This document shows, piece after piece, positions 19,482-26,848 of a DNA stretch of 64,000 bases. Source of the stretch: Pseudomonas sp. W4I3 (GTDB lineage: Bacteria; Pseudomonadota; Gammaproteobacteria; Pseudomonadales; Pseudomonadaceae). Numbering within the stretch: the stretch's first letter is position 1; every line of letters starts with the position of its first letter. Location of the stretch: the NCBI RefSeq assembly GCF_030816195.1, contig NZ_JAUSXS010000001.1, positions 2,627,501 to 2,691,500 on the forward strand. The letters run 5' to 3'. The notes beneath the pieces were generated by a model, which did no database searches, had not been told where the DNA came from, and saw only the letters and a list, made by a program, of their open reading frames with translations. Position numbers and translations under genes: made by a program.

Positions 19482-19505
19482 AACCATCCAAGTGAAACCA
19501 TCCAA
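19482..19505 (-). repeat. Tandem 10-base repeat with GGATGG cores in the pslA leader
   Basis: The decamer AACCATCCAA occurs at 19482-19491 and 19496-19505 (14-base period). On the transcript it reads TTGGATGGTT twice. Each unit presents a GGA motif of the kind that RsmA/E dimers bridge together with a site at the ribosome-binding sequence about 80-100 bases downstream. Function is inferred. Confidence 0.5.
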
Positions 19506-19559
19506 ATGAAGGAAGTTTTGCGGGGCTAGTGGCTAAAGGAGGTTCCCTTTTGCGGCTTA

Positions 19560-19573
19560 GTCAATAAGTTGAC
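19560..19573. promoter_or_regulatory. Predicted FleQ box in the psl promoter
   Basis: GTCAATAAGTTGAC differs at one position from the palindromic FleQ consensus GTCAATAAATTGAC. It sits about 11-24 bases downstream of the transcription start predicted from the -10 at 19591, a position suited to repression. FleQ control of psl and pel by c-di-GMP is established in P. aeruginosa; its use here is inferred. Confidence 0.65.
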
Positions 19574-19590
19574 CATTAAGCGAGGACAGC

Positions 19591-19596
19591 ATTATA
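19591..19596 (-). promoter_or_regulatory. Predicted -10 element of the psl operon
   Basis: The minus strand reads GTCTATAATGC, a perfect TATAAT with an upstream C as in RpoS-type promoters. There is no good -35 hexamer at 16-18 bases, which also fits a sigma-S promoter; psl is RpoS-dependent in P. aeruginosa. Predicted start near 19584 gives a leader of about 190 bases before pslA. Confidence 0.5.
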
Positions 19597-19794
19597 GACA
19601 CGTTAATTTGAGTTTTGTGTGCCATTTTGTTGACGTTCCTTGTTCTGTCACCCGGTGTTGGGATGTGATTTGGAGTGTAGGAACAAATGTCAGAATTTTC
19701 CTGTTTGAAGGGAAAAGGTTTTTTGGCGGGGGGCGGTAAGAGGGGACGCAGAGGGGCTAAATGCTTGAAGCGGGGACGCCTTCACAGCTCGTAA

Positions 19795-19825
19795 GATCAT
19801 ACCCACGCAGAGCGTGGGTATGATC
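19795..19825. repeat. Perfect 14-bp inverted repeat (REP-like hairpin)
   Basis: GATCATACCCACGC, then AGA, then the exact complement. It lies 16 bases beyond the inhA stop codon, so it could terminate or stabilise that transcript, but there is no T-run after it on the minus strand. The sequence differs from the GTAGGAGCGAGC REP family and resembles another short palindrome seen dispersed in Pseudomonas genomes. It also marks the end of the psl upstream region. Confidence 0.6.
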
Positions 19826-19840
19826 ATCGACGCGATTGCA

Positions 19841-20521
19841 TCAACCTAATCGGGCCGCTGCCCGTGCGGTGATCTCGCCACGCGCCTTGCGTGACTGCGC
19901 CGTGCGTTTGTTGGCTTCGGCCAGCACATGCGCCGGTGCTGTTTGTGGCCGGCCCGCATCAAAGGGCGGCGCCGGTGCGTATTCGATTTGCAACTGCACC
20001 AGTTGCGCCGCTGCTTCGCTATACAGCTCTGCTGCCAGGGTCAGCGCAAAGTCGATCCCCGCCGTGATTCCGCCGCCGGTAAACAGGTTGCCGTCGCGCA
20101 CCACACGCGCTTGCACCGGGATCGCGCCCAATGGGGCGAGCAGGTCGTGGTAGGCCCAGTGCGTAGTGGCCTTGCGACCGCGCAACAAACCCGCCGCGCC
20201 CAACACCAGCGAACCGGTGCACACCGAGGTCATGTAGCGCACGGTTTGCGCCTGGTCCCGGAGAAAGTCCAGGGTGGCCGGGTCCTCCATCAGTGCGCCG
20301 ACACCGGCACCACCGGGCACACACAGCACATCCAGGTTCGGGCAGTCGGCGTAGGTGATGGTCGGGGTGAATACCAGGCCGGTGCTGGAGGTGACCGGTG
20401 CCAGGTCCTGCCACACCAGGTGCAATTGCACGTCCGGCAGCGAACCGAGCACGTCATAGGGGCCGGTAAGGTCCAGTTGCTGGATGCCGGGGAATAGCAC
20501 AAAGCCGATATGCAAGGTCAT
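19841..20521 (-). CDS. inhA: Isonitrile hydratase (DJ-1/PfpI family)
   Basis: A 226-residue DJ-1/PfpI superfamily protein that closely resembles Pseudomonas isonitrile hydratase, which converts isonitriles to N-substituted formamides. With ATG 20521 as start, Asp falls at residue 17 (QQLDLTGPYD) and the nucleophilic Cys at residue 101 (TSVCTGS), the same positions as the known active-site residues. The TTHWAYHDLL and GGGITAGIDFAL segments are also typical. GGAG lies about 10 bases upstream. A longer frame to 20557 has no ribosome site. It is divergent from a DJ-1/AraC regulator, its likely controller. Confidence 0.88.
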   Translation of the reverse strand: MTLHIGFVLFPGIQQLDLTGPYDVLGSLPDVQLHLVWQDLAPVTSSTGLVFTPTITYADCPNLDVLCVPGGAGVGALMEDPATLDFLRDQAQTVRYMTSVCTGSLVLGAAGLLRGRKATTHWAYHDLLAPLGAIPVQARVVRDGNLFTGGGITAGIDFALTLAAELYSEAAAQLVQLQIEYAPAPPFDAGRPQTAPAHVLAEANKRTAQSRKARGEITARAAARLG

Positions 20522-20612
20522 GAATGGAGCTCCGATAAAAGGGGTGGACGGCTTCACTGTAGGGGCCTAGGCTTTGGCGAATACGCCATTGAACCCACAA
20601 ATCTCGCCAATC

Positions 20613-21578
20613 ATGCCCAGAATCATTCATGTCCTCGCTTTCGATTATGCTCAGGTGCTCGACGTCACCGGGCCTCTGCAGGTCTTCGCGTCGGCCAATG
20701 ACCTGGCCCGCCAGCGCGGCTTACCCTTGCCCTATGCGGTAAATGTGATCGCCGACCAGGCCAGACCGGTGATGACGTCTGCAGGGCTGGCGCTGGTGGC
20801 CGACCCGCTGCCTGACGTCGAGCAGCCCTGCGACACACTGGTGATCGCGGGCGGCTGGGGTGTCTACGATGCCGCCCAAGCCCCGGCGCTGGTGCATTGG
20901 GTGCGGGAGAAGTCGCGGCACAGCCGGCGCATGGCCTCGGTGTGTACCGGCGCTTTTCTGCTGGCCGCCAGCGGCCTGCTCGACGGTTGCCGCGTGGTCA
21001 CTCACTGGACGCGCTGTGAAGAGCTGGCGCGCAGGTTTCCCGCCTTGACAGTGGAGTCCAACCCGATCTTTATCCAGCAAGGCACGCTGTGGACCTCGGC
21101 CGGTGTGACCGCCGGTATCGACCTGTGCCTGGCCTTGGTGGAGGAGGACCTGGGACGCGCCGTCGCTTTGGAAGTGGCACGGCATCTGGTGGTGTTTCTC
21201 AAGCGTCCCGGCGGACAGTCGCAATTCAGCGTGACCTTGTCCCTGCAAAAGAGCGACAGCCGCTTTGCTGAATTACACGCCTGGATCGCCGAGAACCTGT
21301 CGCTGGACCTCAGTATTTCCACCCTGGCCGCCCAGGCGGGCATGAGCGAGCGCAGCTTTGTGCGCCACTACCGTGCCGAAACCGGCCAGACCCCGGCGCG
21401 GGCCGTGGAGCTGATACGGGTTGAAAGTGCACGCCGGCAACTGGCAGACAGCACGACCCCGATCAAGCGCATCGCCGTGCATTGCGGGTTTGGCTGCGAA
21501 GAAACCCTGCGCCGCAGTTTCCTGCGGGCCCTGTCGGTAACGCCTCAGGCCTATCGCGAGCGGTTTTCACCGGCCTAG
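20613..21578 (+). CDS. GlxA-type AraC family transcriptional regulator with DJ-1/PfpI domain
   Basis: A 321-residue regulator. The N-terminal DJ-1/PfpI-like ligand domain (residues 1-180) contains VLDVTGPLQVF, SVCTGAFLLAASGLL and TAGIDLCLALVEED. The C-terminal AraC helix-turn-helix pair (about 215-315) has IAENLSLDLSISTLAAQAGMSERSFVRHY and IAVHCGFGCEETLRRSF. GlxA-type proteins often control adjacent amidase, hydratase or glyoxal metabolism genes. It is divergent from inhA, with 91 bases between starts. ATG 20613 gives the usual N-terminus (MPRIIHVLAFD); an in-frame TTG at 20574 is less likely. Its last 12 bases overlap the end of the converging hydrolase gene. Confidence 0.85.
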   Translation: MPRIIHVLAFDYAQVLDVTGPLQVFASANDLARQRGLPLPYAVNVIADQARPVMTSAGLALVADPLPDVEQPCDTLVIAGGWGVYDAAQAPALVHWVREKSRHSRRMASVCTGAFLLAASGLLDGCRVVTHWTRCEELARRFPALTVESNPIFIQQGTLWTSAGVTAGIDLCLALVEEDLGRAVALEVARHLVVFLKRPGGQSQFSVTLSLQKSDSRFAELHAWIAENLSLDLSISTLAAQAGMSERSFVRHYRAETGQTPARAVELIRVESARRQLADSTTPIKRIAVHCGFGCEETLRRSFLRALSVTPQAYRERFSPA

Positions 21579-22469
21579 CAGTTCCAGCAGCGCGGCGAGG
21601 GTGGCTTGCGGCGCTTCCTGAGGAATATTGTGGCCGACGCCGGGCAGCACCTGGCGTCGATAAAAAGCGCTGAAGTGTTCGACATCGTCATCCTCTTGCG
21701 GTGGCGGCCCCACGCCGTCATCGGCCCCGCACAGCGAAATGCTCGGCACGCCAATCGGTGGTTGCAGCGCCAATGCCTGCTCGATGAATTCCAGCGCGGG
21801 ATCTCCCGGCGCATACATGAAGCGATGGCGGTAGGAGTGAATCACCACCTCGACAAAATCCGGGTTATCGAACGATGGCGCGGTTTGCTCATACAGGTGC
21901 GGCCCGCGCGCCCACGTCGGTGACCACAGCGACCACAACAGCTCGCACAGCTCCCGCCGATTGGCGCTCAGGCCATCCACGCCGCGCTGGGTGTGAAAAT
22001 AATACTGGTACCACAAGCGGTGCTCTGTCACAGGCGCCCGCGGCTTGAGCGACTGGGCGATGTCCTGGATGTTGTAACCGTCTGCGGTCACCAGCCCGCG
22101 CACCCGTTCCGGCCACAGCGCCGCAACGATACACGCGGCGCGCCCACCCCAGTCATAACCGGCCAGCGTGGCGCAGGGGATGGACAGCGCATCCATGAAG
22201 TCCAGCAAGTCCTTGCCCAGCGCGGCCTGCTGACCGGAACGCATGACCTGCTCGTTGATAAACCGCGTCGGGCCATAACCGCGCAGGTAAGGCACCAGTA
22301 TGCGGTAGCCGTGCTCGGCCAGGACCGGAGCGATTTCGTCGTAGGCGCGAGGGTCATAGGGAAAACCGTGCAGCAGGATCACCGGCGCACCCTCGACCGG
22401 GCCGTGGGTCTCATAGGCGATATCGAGCATGGAGGTGCGCACGTAGAGCAGCGGGGCGAGGGCGGTCAT
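21567..22469 (-). CDS. Alpha/beta hydrolase (epoxide hydrolase/dehalogenase-like)
   Basis: A 300-residue alpha/beta hydrolase. The oxyanion segment is VILLHGFPYDPRAYDEIAP, the nucleophile elbow GYDWGGR carries Asp rather than Ser (near residue 107), and the catalytic His lies in GVGHNIPQE near the C-terminus. An Asp nucleophile is typical of epoxide hydrolases and haloalkane or fluoroacetate dehalogenases, so ester hydrolysis is unlikely. ATG 22469 is 6 bases after AGGAG and preferred over the ATG three bases earlier. It lies 37 bases after the GH15 gene, apparently in one operon with it. Confidence 0.8.
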   Translation of the reverse strand: MTALAPLLYVRTSMLDIAYETHGPVEGAPVILLHGFPYDPRAYDEIAPVLAEHGYRILVPYLRGYGPTRFINEQVMRSGQQAALGKDLLDFMDALSIPCATLAGYDWGGRAACIVAALWPERVRGLVTADGYNIQDIAQSLKPRAPVTEHRLWYQYYFHTQRGVDGLSANRRELCELLWSLWSPTWARGPHLYEQTAPSFDNPDFVEVVIHSYRHRFMYAPGDPALEFIEQALALQPPIGVPSISLCGADDGVGPPPQEDDDVEHFSAFYRRQVLPGVGHNIPQEAPQATLAALLELLGR

Positions 22470-22506
22470 CATTGACTCCTGAACGTTGCTGACAAATTCG
22501 CTAACA

Positions 22507-24333
22507 TCAAGGCTGCCATACCGTTTTCGTACCGCTGAGCTTACGGTCCAGAAACGTCGCCGCGCTGATCAACGCCAAGTGGCTCAACGCCTGAGGCGTG
22601 TTGCCCAGGTGCCGAGCCTGGCTGTCGAACTCTTCGGCGTACAGCCCCAGCGGATTGGCGTAGCGCAGCAGTTGTTCGAACTCCAGGTGTGCCTCCTCCA
22701 CCTGGCCGGCGCGGGCCAGGCATTCGACGTACCAGAACGAGCACGCGGTAAACGCGCCTTCGGTGCCTTGCAACCCGTCGATCTGGCTGTCGTCGTTGCG
22801 GTAACGGTAGACCATGCCGTCACGTACCAGGCTTTTCTGGATGGCCTTCAGTGTCGACAGCCAGCGCGCATCCGTTGCGGCAACGAAGCGCACCAGCGGC
22901 ATCAGCAGCATAGAGCCGTCAAGCGCGGTGCTGCCGATGTGCTGCACAAAATGCCCGCGTTCCTCGTTCCAGAAATTGCTCCAGATGTCCGCATAGATGG
23001 CCTGACGAGTCTGGTCCCAACGCGCGAATGGCGCCGGTAACGAGCGCTTGGAGGCCAGGCGGATGGCGCGGTCCAAGGCCACCCAGCACATCAGGCGCGA
23101 GTGCAGGAAGTGATGCTGCTCGCCGCGCATTTCCCAGATGCCGACGTCTTTCTGATCCCAGATTTCGCAGACCTGGTCGACCACCTCCACGGTGTGTTTC
23201 CAGCCTTCGTGGGAAATGGCTTCGCCGTATTTATTGACGAGGTAGACCGCGTCCATCAGTTCGCCGTAGATATCCAGCTGAATCTGGCTGAATGCTTCGT
23301 TGCCCACACGTACCGGCTGGGCACCACCATGGCCGCTCAAATGGTCCAGTGTGGTCTCGGGCAGTTCCTGGCGGCCGTCGATGCCGTACAGGATGTTGAT
23401 CTTGGTGGGTTGGCCGCAGCAGTCGCTGACCCGACCTTTGAGCCAGCGCATGTAGGCATTGGCTTCCTCGACGAAACCCAAACGCATGAATGCGTAGACG
23501 GTAAACGAGGCGTCGCGGATCCAGGTGTAGCGGTAATCCCAGTTGCGTTCGCCGCCAGGGCTTTCCGGCAGGCCGAAGGTGGCGGCGGCGATGATTGCGC
23601 CGTGTTTGCGGGAGGTCAGCAGCTTGAGCGCCAAGGCCGAGCGGTTGACCATTTCGCGCCAGCGCCCGCGGTAGTTCGATTGGCCGATCCAGCTGCGCCA
23701 GAACTTCAAGGTGCGTTGCAGGTAGAGGTCGGTGCAGGCATTGGTCACGCGTGGATCGTCCTGGCCGCCGAGCACGAACTCGGCGCCTTCTTCCTGTGCC
23801 AGGCTGAAGCTGGCCAGTGCCGCGTCATCGTCCAGTGTCAGCGGGTGGCTGCCGACCAGGCGCAGCCCAGGCTGACCGTCCGCGCTGAACAACACGCCCG
23901 CCTCGCAGGCACGGGCCTGCGTTTTGGCACGGGCGTAGTCATGGCGCACGGCGCAGCGCAGGTGGAAGGTCGCCTTGCCGCTGACCACCCGCACGCGGCG
24001 GATCAACAGCGGCAGGTCGTCGACCTCTTCGCTGACCGCCAGCAAATCGGTGATTTCCACCACCGCCGTATCGCTGAGCCAGCGGGTTTGCAGCACATTG
24101 GTGTCGGGCAGGTAGATCTGCTCGCGGCGCGCATTGGGCAGGTCTGGCGTGAGCTGGAAAGTGCCCGCTTCAGGCGTGTCGAGCAATGCGCAGAAAATCG
24201 ACGGGCTGTCGAACTCCGGCCAGCAGAAAAAATCGATGCTGCCCTGGTCATTCACCAGCGCCGCGCTGCGCATGTCGCCGATGATGCCGTGAGCATGAAT
24301 GGGGCTTTGTGGCTCGTTCTTCAGATCAACCAT
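22507..24333 (-). CDS. Glycoside hydrolase family 15 protein (glucoamylase/trehalase-like)
   Basis: A 608-residue cytoplasmic protein without signal peptide. An N-terminal beta-sandwich domain (IIGDMRSAALVNDQGSIDFFCWPEFDSPSIF) is followed by an (alpha/alpha)6 barrel with NWDYRYTWIRDASFTVYAF and a C-terminal EEFDSQARHLGNTPQALSHLALI. The WDYRYTWIRD and LGNTPQALSH segments hold the family's catalytic carboxylates. GH15 members include glucoamylases, glucodextranases and bacterial trehalases; the substrate here is not certain. It overlaps the SDR gene by 8 bases, suggesting a shared pathway releasing and oxidising glucose. A GTG at 24339 is an alternative start. Confidence 0.87.
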   Translation of the reverse strand: MVDLKNEPQSPIHAHGIIGDMRSAALVNDQGSIDFFCWPEFDSPSIFCALLDTPEAGTFQLTPDLPNARREQIYLPDTNVLQTRWLSDTAVVEITDLLAVSEEVDDLPLLIRRVRVVSGKATFHLRCAVRHDYARAKTQARACEAGVLFSADGQPGLRLVGSHPLTLDDDAALASFSLAQEEGAEFVLGGQDDPRVTNACTDLYLQRTLKFWRSWIGQSNYRGRWREMVNRSALALKLLTSRKHGAIIAAATFGLPESPGGERNWDYRYTWIRDASFTVYAFMRLGFVEEANAYMRWLKGRVSDCCGQPTKINILYGIDGRQELPETTLDHLSGHGGAQPVRVGNEAFSQIQLDIYGELMDAVYLVNKYGEAISHEGWKHTVEVVDQVCEIWDQKDVGIWEMRGEQHHFLHSRLMCWVALDRAIRLASKRSLPAPFARWDQTRQAIYADIWSNFWNEERGHFVQHIGSTALDGSMLLMPLVRFVAATDARWLSTLKAIQKSLVRDGMVYRYRNDDSQIDGLQGTEGAFTACSFWYVECLARAGQVEEAHLEFEQLLRYANPLGLYAEEFDSQARHLGNTPQALSHLALISAATFLDRKLSGTKTVWQP

Positions 24334-25126
24334 TGCCACGAAACTCCGGATAAAGGCTCATGCCGCCATCAATGAACAGCGTGCTGCCGACCACATAATC
24401 GGACGCGTCGCTGGCCAGCCATACCACGGCGTTCGCCACATCTTCCACATCGCCGACCCGGCCATAGGGAATCAATTTGAGCAGCTCTTTTTGCGCCGCG
24501 CCTTCGGTGGCCGCGCGGTTGATCGCGGTACGAATCGCCCCCGGCGCAATCCCGTTGATCCGTATACGCTGCTCGCTGACTTCCTGGGCGAGGGTGCGCA
24601 TCAGCATCTCCACACCGCCCTTGGACGCCGCGTAATTCACATGCCCGGCCCAGGGAATCAACTGGTGCACCGAGCTCATGTGGATGATCTTGCCGGCAGC
24701 GCGGGACACGCCCTCGCGCACGCCTTGACGGTTGAAAATGCGCACGGCGGCGCGGGCGCAGAGGAACTGACCGGTGAGGTTGACGCCGATCACCGTGTTC
24801 CAGTCGTCAAGGCTCATGTCGACCAGGTTGGCGTCTTTTTGCAGGCCGGAATTGGCCACCAGAATATCCAGATGACCGAAGGCATCGAGGGTCTGGGCAA
24901 ACAGGCGTTCAACGTCGGCCTCCTTCGACACATCGCCACCGATGGCAATCGCCCGTCCGCCGTTGGCGTTGATCTGCGCGGCGAGGGCTTGCGCCGGTGC
25001 CGCCTGGGAATTGTAGTTAAGCACCACGGCCGCCCCGGCTTCGGCCAGCGCCTTGGCGGCACCCGCGCCGATGCCGGAGCTGGCACCGGTGACCAGGGCC
25101 ACTTGTTGTTCCAACGAGAGCTGCAT
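24326..25126 (-). CDS. Short-chain dehydrogenase (glucose 1-dehydrogenase-like)
   Basis: A 266-residue classical SDR. The cofactor loop is TGASSGIG (residues 14-21), the active site is Ser in HMSSVHQL with YAASK (Tyr-x3-Lys) near residue 176, and the C-terminus is FIDGGMSLYPEFRGNG, characteristic of glucose 1-dehydrogenases of the Bacillus type. The usual NNAG reads ANSG. It probably oxidises a sugar with NAD(P)+ in the cytoplasm. First gene of a three-gene run with the GH15 enzyme and the hydrolase; the 147-base region upstream separates it from the divergent sigma factor gene. Confidence 0.85.
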   Translation of the reverse strand: MQLSLEQQVALVTGASSGIGAGAAKALAEAGAAVVLNYNSQAAPAQALAAQINANGGRAIAIGGDVSKEADVERLFAQTLDAFGHLDILVANSGLQKDANLVDMSLDDWNTVIGVNLTGQFLCARAAVRIFNRQGVREGVSRAAGKIIHMSSVHQLIPWAGHVNYAASKGGVEMLMRTLAQEVSEQRIRINGIAPGAIRTAINRAATEGAAQKELLKLIPYGRVGDVEDVANAVVWLASDASDYVVGSTLFIDGGMSLYPEFRGNG

Positions 25127-25226
25127 GGACTGCCCACCTTTGATTTGTGAGTTCAGTCAGCTGACTGGTAGGGCAGCGTACAAGTTCATCGCTCATTTGA
25201 ACGACCGCCAGCAATTGCCCCCACTT

Positions 25227-25245
25227 AATAGGAAGCATTACTATT
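25227..25245. promoter_or_regulatory. Weak Fur-like inverted repeat upstream of the FecI-type sigma gene
   Basis: AATAGGAAGCATTACTATT has AATAG and CTATT as a perfect inverted repeat around 9 bases. It matches about half of the 19-base Fur consensus and ends 28 bases before the sigma factor ATG. Fur repression is expected for such systems, but this match alone is weak. Confidence 0.25.
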
Positions 25246-25273
25246 CACGCCCCGCCTCCCCAGTGCACCCGCG

Positions 25274-25774
25274 ATGATCCCGCAGCCGCCCCGCAGAACA
25301 GGCTTTTTCCAACACTACGAAGAGTTGATCGGAACCTGGACGCGCCGCCTGAGAAACCGTCAGCAGGCCGAAGACCTGGCCCACGACACCTTTGTGCGGG
25401 TGCTTGAGTCCAAACCCTGCGAGGTTGAACAACCCCGTGCCTATCTGCACCAGACAGCGCGCAATATCGCGGTCGATGCCTATCGCCGCGAAGACCGTCG
25501 CGAGGCGATGACGCTGCACGCCGTTGACCAGCGTTCGCCCCACACCGGCGACCCTGAGCACTATATGCACGCGATCCAGTTGGCGGACTCCATCGAGCGT
25601 GCCCTGGCCGAGTTGCCACTCAACTGCCGCAGGGTGTTTATCTGGCAGAAGATCGAAGGTCTTACCCAGCAGGAAATCGCCGAACGCCTGGGGCTGTCTA
25701 AAAACATGGTGGAAAAGTATATGATCCGCACCCTGCGGCACTTGCGCGACCGCCTGGATGCGCTGGCACCATGA
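25274..25774 (+). CDS. FecI-type ECF sigma factor
   Basis: A 166-residue ECF sigma factor of the iron-starvation (FecI) group. Region 2 includes WTRRLRNRQQAEDLAHDTFVRVLE and RAYLHQTARNIAVD (residues 22-75). Region 4 has ALAELPLNCRRVFIWQKIEGLTQQEIAERLGLSKNMVEKYM (residues 115-155). It would direct RNA polymerase to the downstream receptor gene when the receptor is loaded with its siderophore. Its stop overlaps the anti-sigma start (ATGA), as in other fecI-fecR pairs. The protein start has only a weak ribosome site. Confidence 0.92.
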   Translation: MIPQPPRRTGFFQHYEELIGTWTRRLRNRQQAEDLAHDTFVRVLESKPCEVEQPRAYLHQTARNIAVDAYRREDRREAMTLHAVDQRSPHTGDPEHYMHAIQLADSIERALAELPLNCRRVFIWQKIEGLTQQEIAERLGLSKNMVEKYMIRTLRHLRDRLDALAP

Positions 25775-26751
25775 GTCGTTTTGAAACAGGACCTTCCACC
25801 ATGGATACCCATGCCCGCGATGAGGCCGCGCAATGGTTCGTGCGCCTTCAGGATGGCGAGTTGAATGCGCAGGAGCGCCAGCGTTTCGAAGCCTGGCGCG
25901 CGCAGCGGCCCGAACACCAATATGAATTCGATGTGCTGCAAGGTCTGTGGAACGCGGCGGACCTGCTGCCCAAGGCGCGGCTGCAGGCTCTCGGCGATGC
26001 GCCGCTGAAGCGCCCCCTGCGCGGCGCCGTGCTGCGCTATGCCGTGGCTGCCAGTGTCGTCGCCGTTGCACTCAGCCTGGGATTGTTCCTCACGCACAGC
26101 CAGACAAAATCGTACGATGCTGAGTTCACTACGCGCCTGGGCGAGCATCGCCAGGTGACCTTGCCCGATGGCTCCTCGATTGACCTCAATAGCCGCAGCG
26201 TGGTGACGGTGCACTACGAACAGGGCCAGCGCGGCGTTGAGCTCAAGCAGGGTGAGGCGATGTTCAATGTCGAGCACGACCTCGATCGACCCTTTGTGGT
26301 TAAAGCCGGAGCGGGGTGGGTGACGGTTACCGGCACGCGCTTCGATGTGCGCCGGGATGACGAGCTGACCCGCGTCGCGGTCGAGGCCGGTACGGTGAAG
26401 GTGCAAGGGCGCCTGTCTGATCAAGGCGTGACACTGACGGCCGGGCGTGGCACCCACGTCGATACCCAGGGCCGGGTAGCGGCGGTTTATGCGGTGAATC
26501 CTGCAGAACTGACGGCCTGGCGCAGCGGCAAACTGGTGTTCAACAACGCCGCTTTGAGTGACGTGGCGCGGGAAGTGTCGCGCTACCGCGAACAGCCGTT
26601 AAGGGTCAGCACGGCATCGGTGGGTAACCTGCGCCTGACCAGCGTGTTCAACACCAGCGATACGGAAGCCTTGCTCAAGGCCCTGCCGCACATCCTGCCG
26701 GTGGCCTTGCGCACGCTGCCGGATGGCAGCCAGGAAATTATTTCACGCTGA
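25771..26751 (+). CDS. FecR-type anti-sigma/signal transducer
   Basis: A 326-residue FecR family protein. A cytoplasmic N-terminal domain (DUF4880: DEAAQWFVRLQDGELNAQERQRFEAWR) is followed by one membrane segment (about residues 87-107) and the periplasmic FecR domain (RLGEHRQVTLPDGSSIDLNSRSVVTVHY, VKAGAGWVTVTGTRFDVR). It relays the signal from the TonB-dependent receptor to the sigma factor. The ATG at 25771 overlaps the sigma gene by four bases. An in-frame ATG at 25801 (MDTHARDE) has AGGA upstream and may be the true start, giving 316 residues. Confidence 0.9.
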   Translation: MSRFETGPSTMDTHARDEAAQWFVRLQDGELNAQERQRFEAWRAQRPEHQYEFDVLQGLWNAADLLPKARLQALGDAPLKRPLRGAVLRYAVAASVVAVALSLGLFLTHSQTKSYDAEFTTRLGEHRQVTLPDGSSIDLNSRSVVTVHYEQGQRGVELKQGEAMFNVEHDLDRPFVVKAGAGWVTVTGTRFDVRRDDELTRVAVEAGTVKVQGRLSDQGVTLTAGRGTHVDTQGRVAAVYAVNPAELTAWRSGKLVFNNAALSDVAREVSRYREQPLRVSTASVGNLRLTSVFNTSDTEALLKALPHILPVALRTLPDGSQEIISR

Positions 26752-26848
26752 AATTCAGGTTTTTTTCGAGTTCTTCGTCTTCTTCTGCAACTGCGACTGG
26801 TTTGTATTAACCACCGCGCACCCTTGCGATCACAGGACCCGGCTCGAC

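Noticed and set aside
26733..26790. FecI-type promoter of the receptor gene
   Set aside because: GGAAAT occurs at 26733 but no matching downstream element at the expected spacing was found.
26723..26848. N-terminal extension of the receptor
   Set aside because: Overlaps the FecR-like gene and would bury the signal peptide; GTG 26849 fits.
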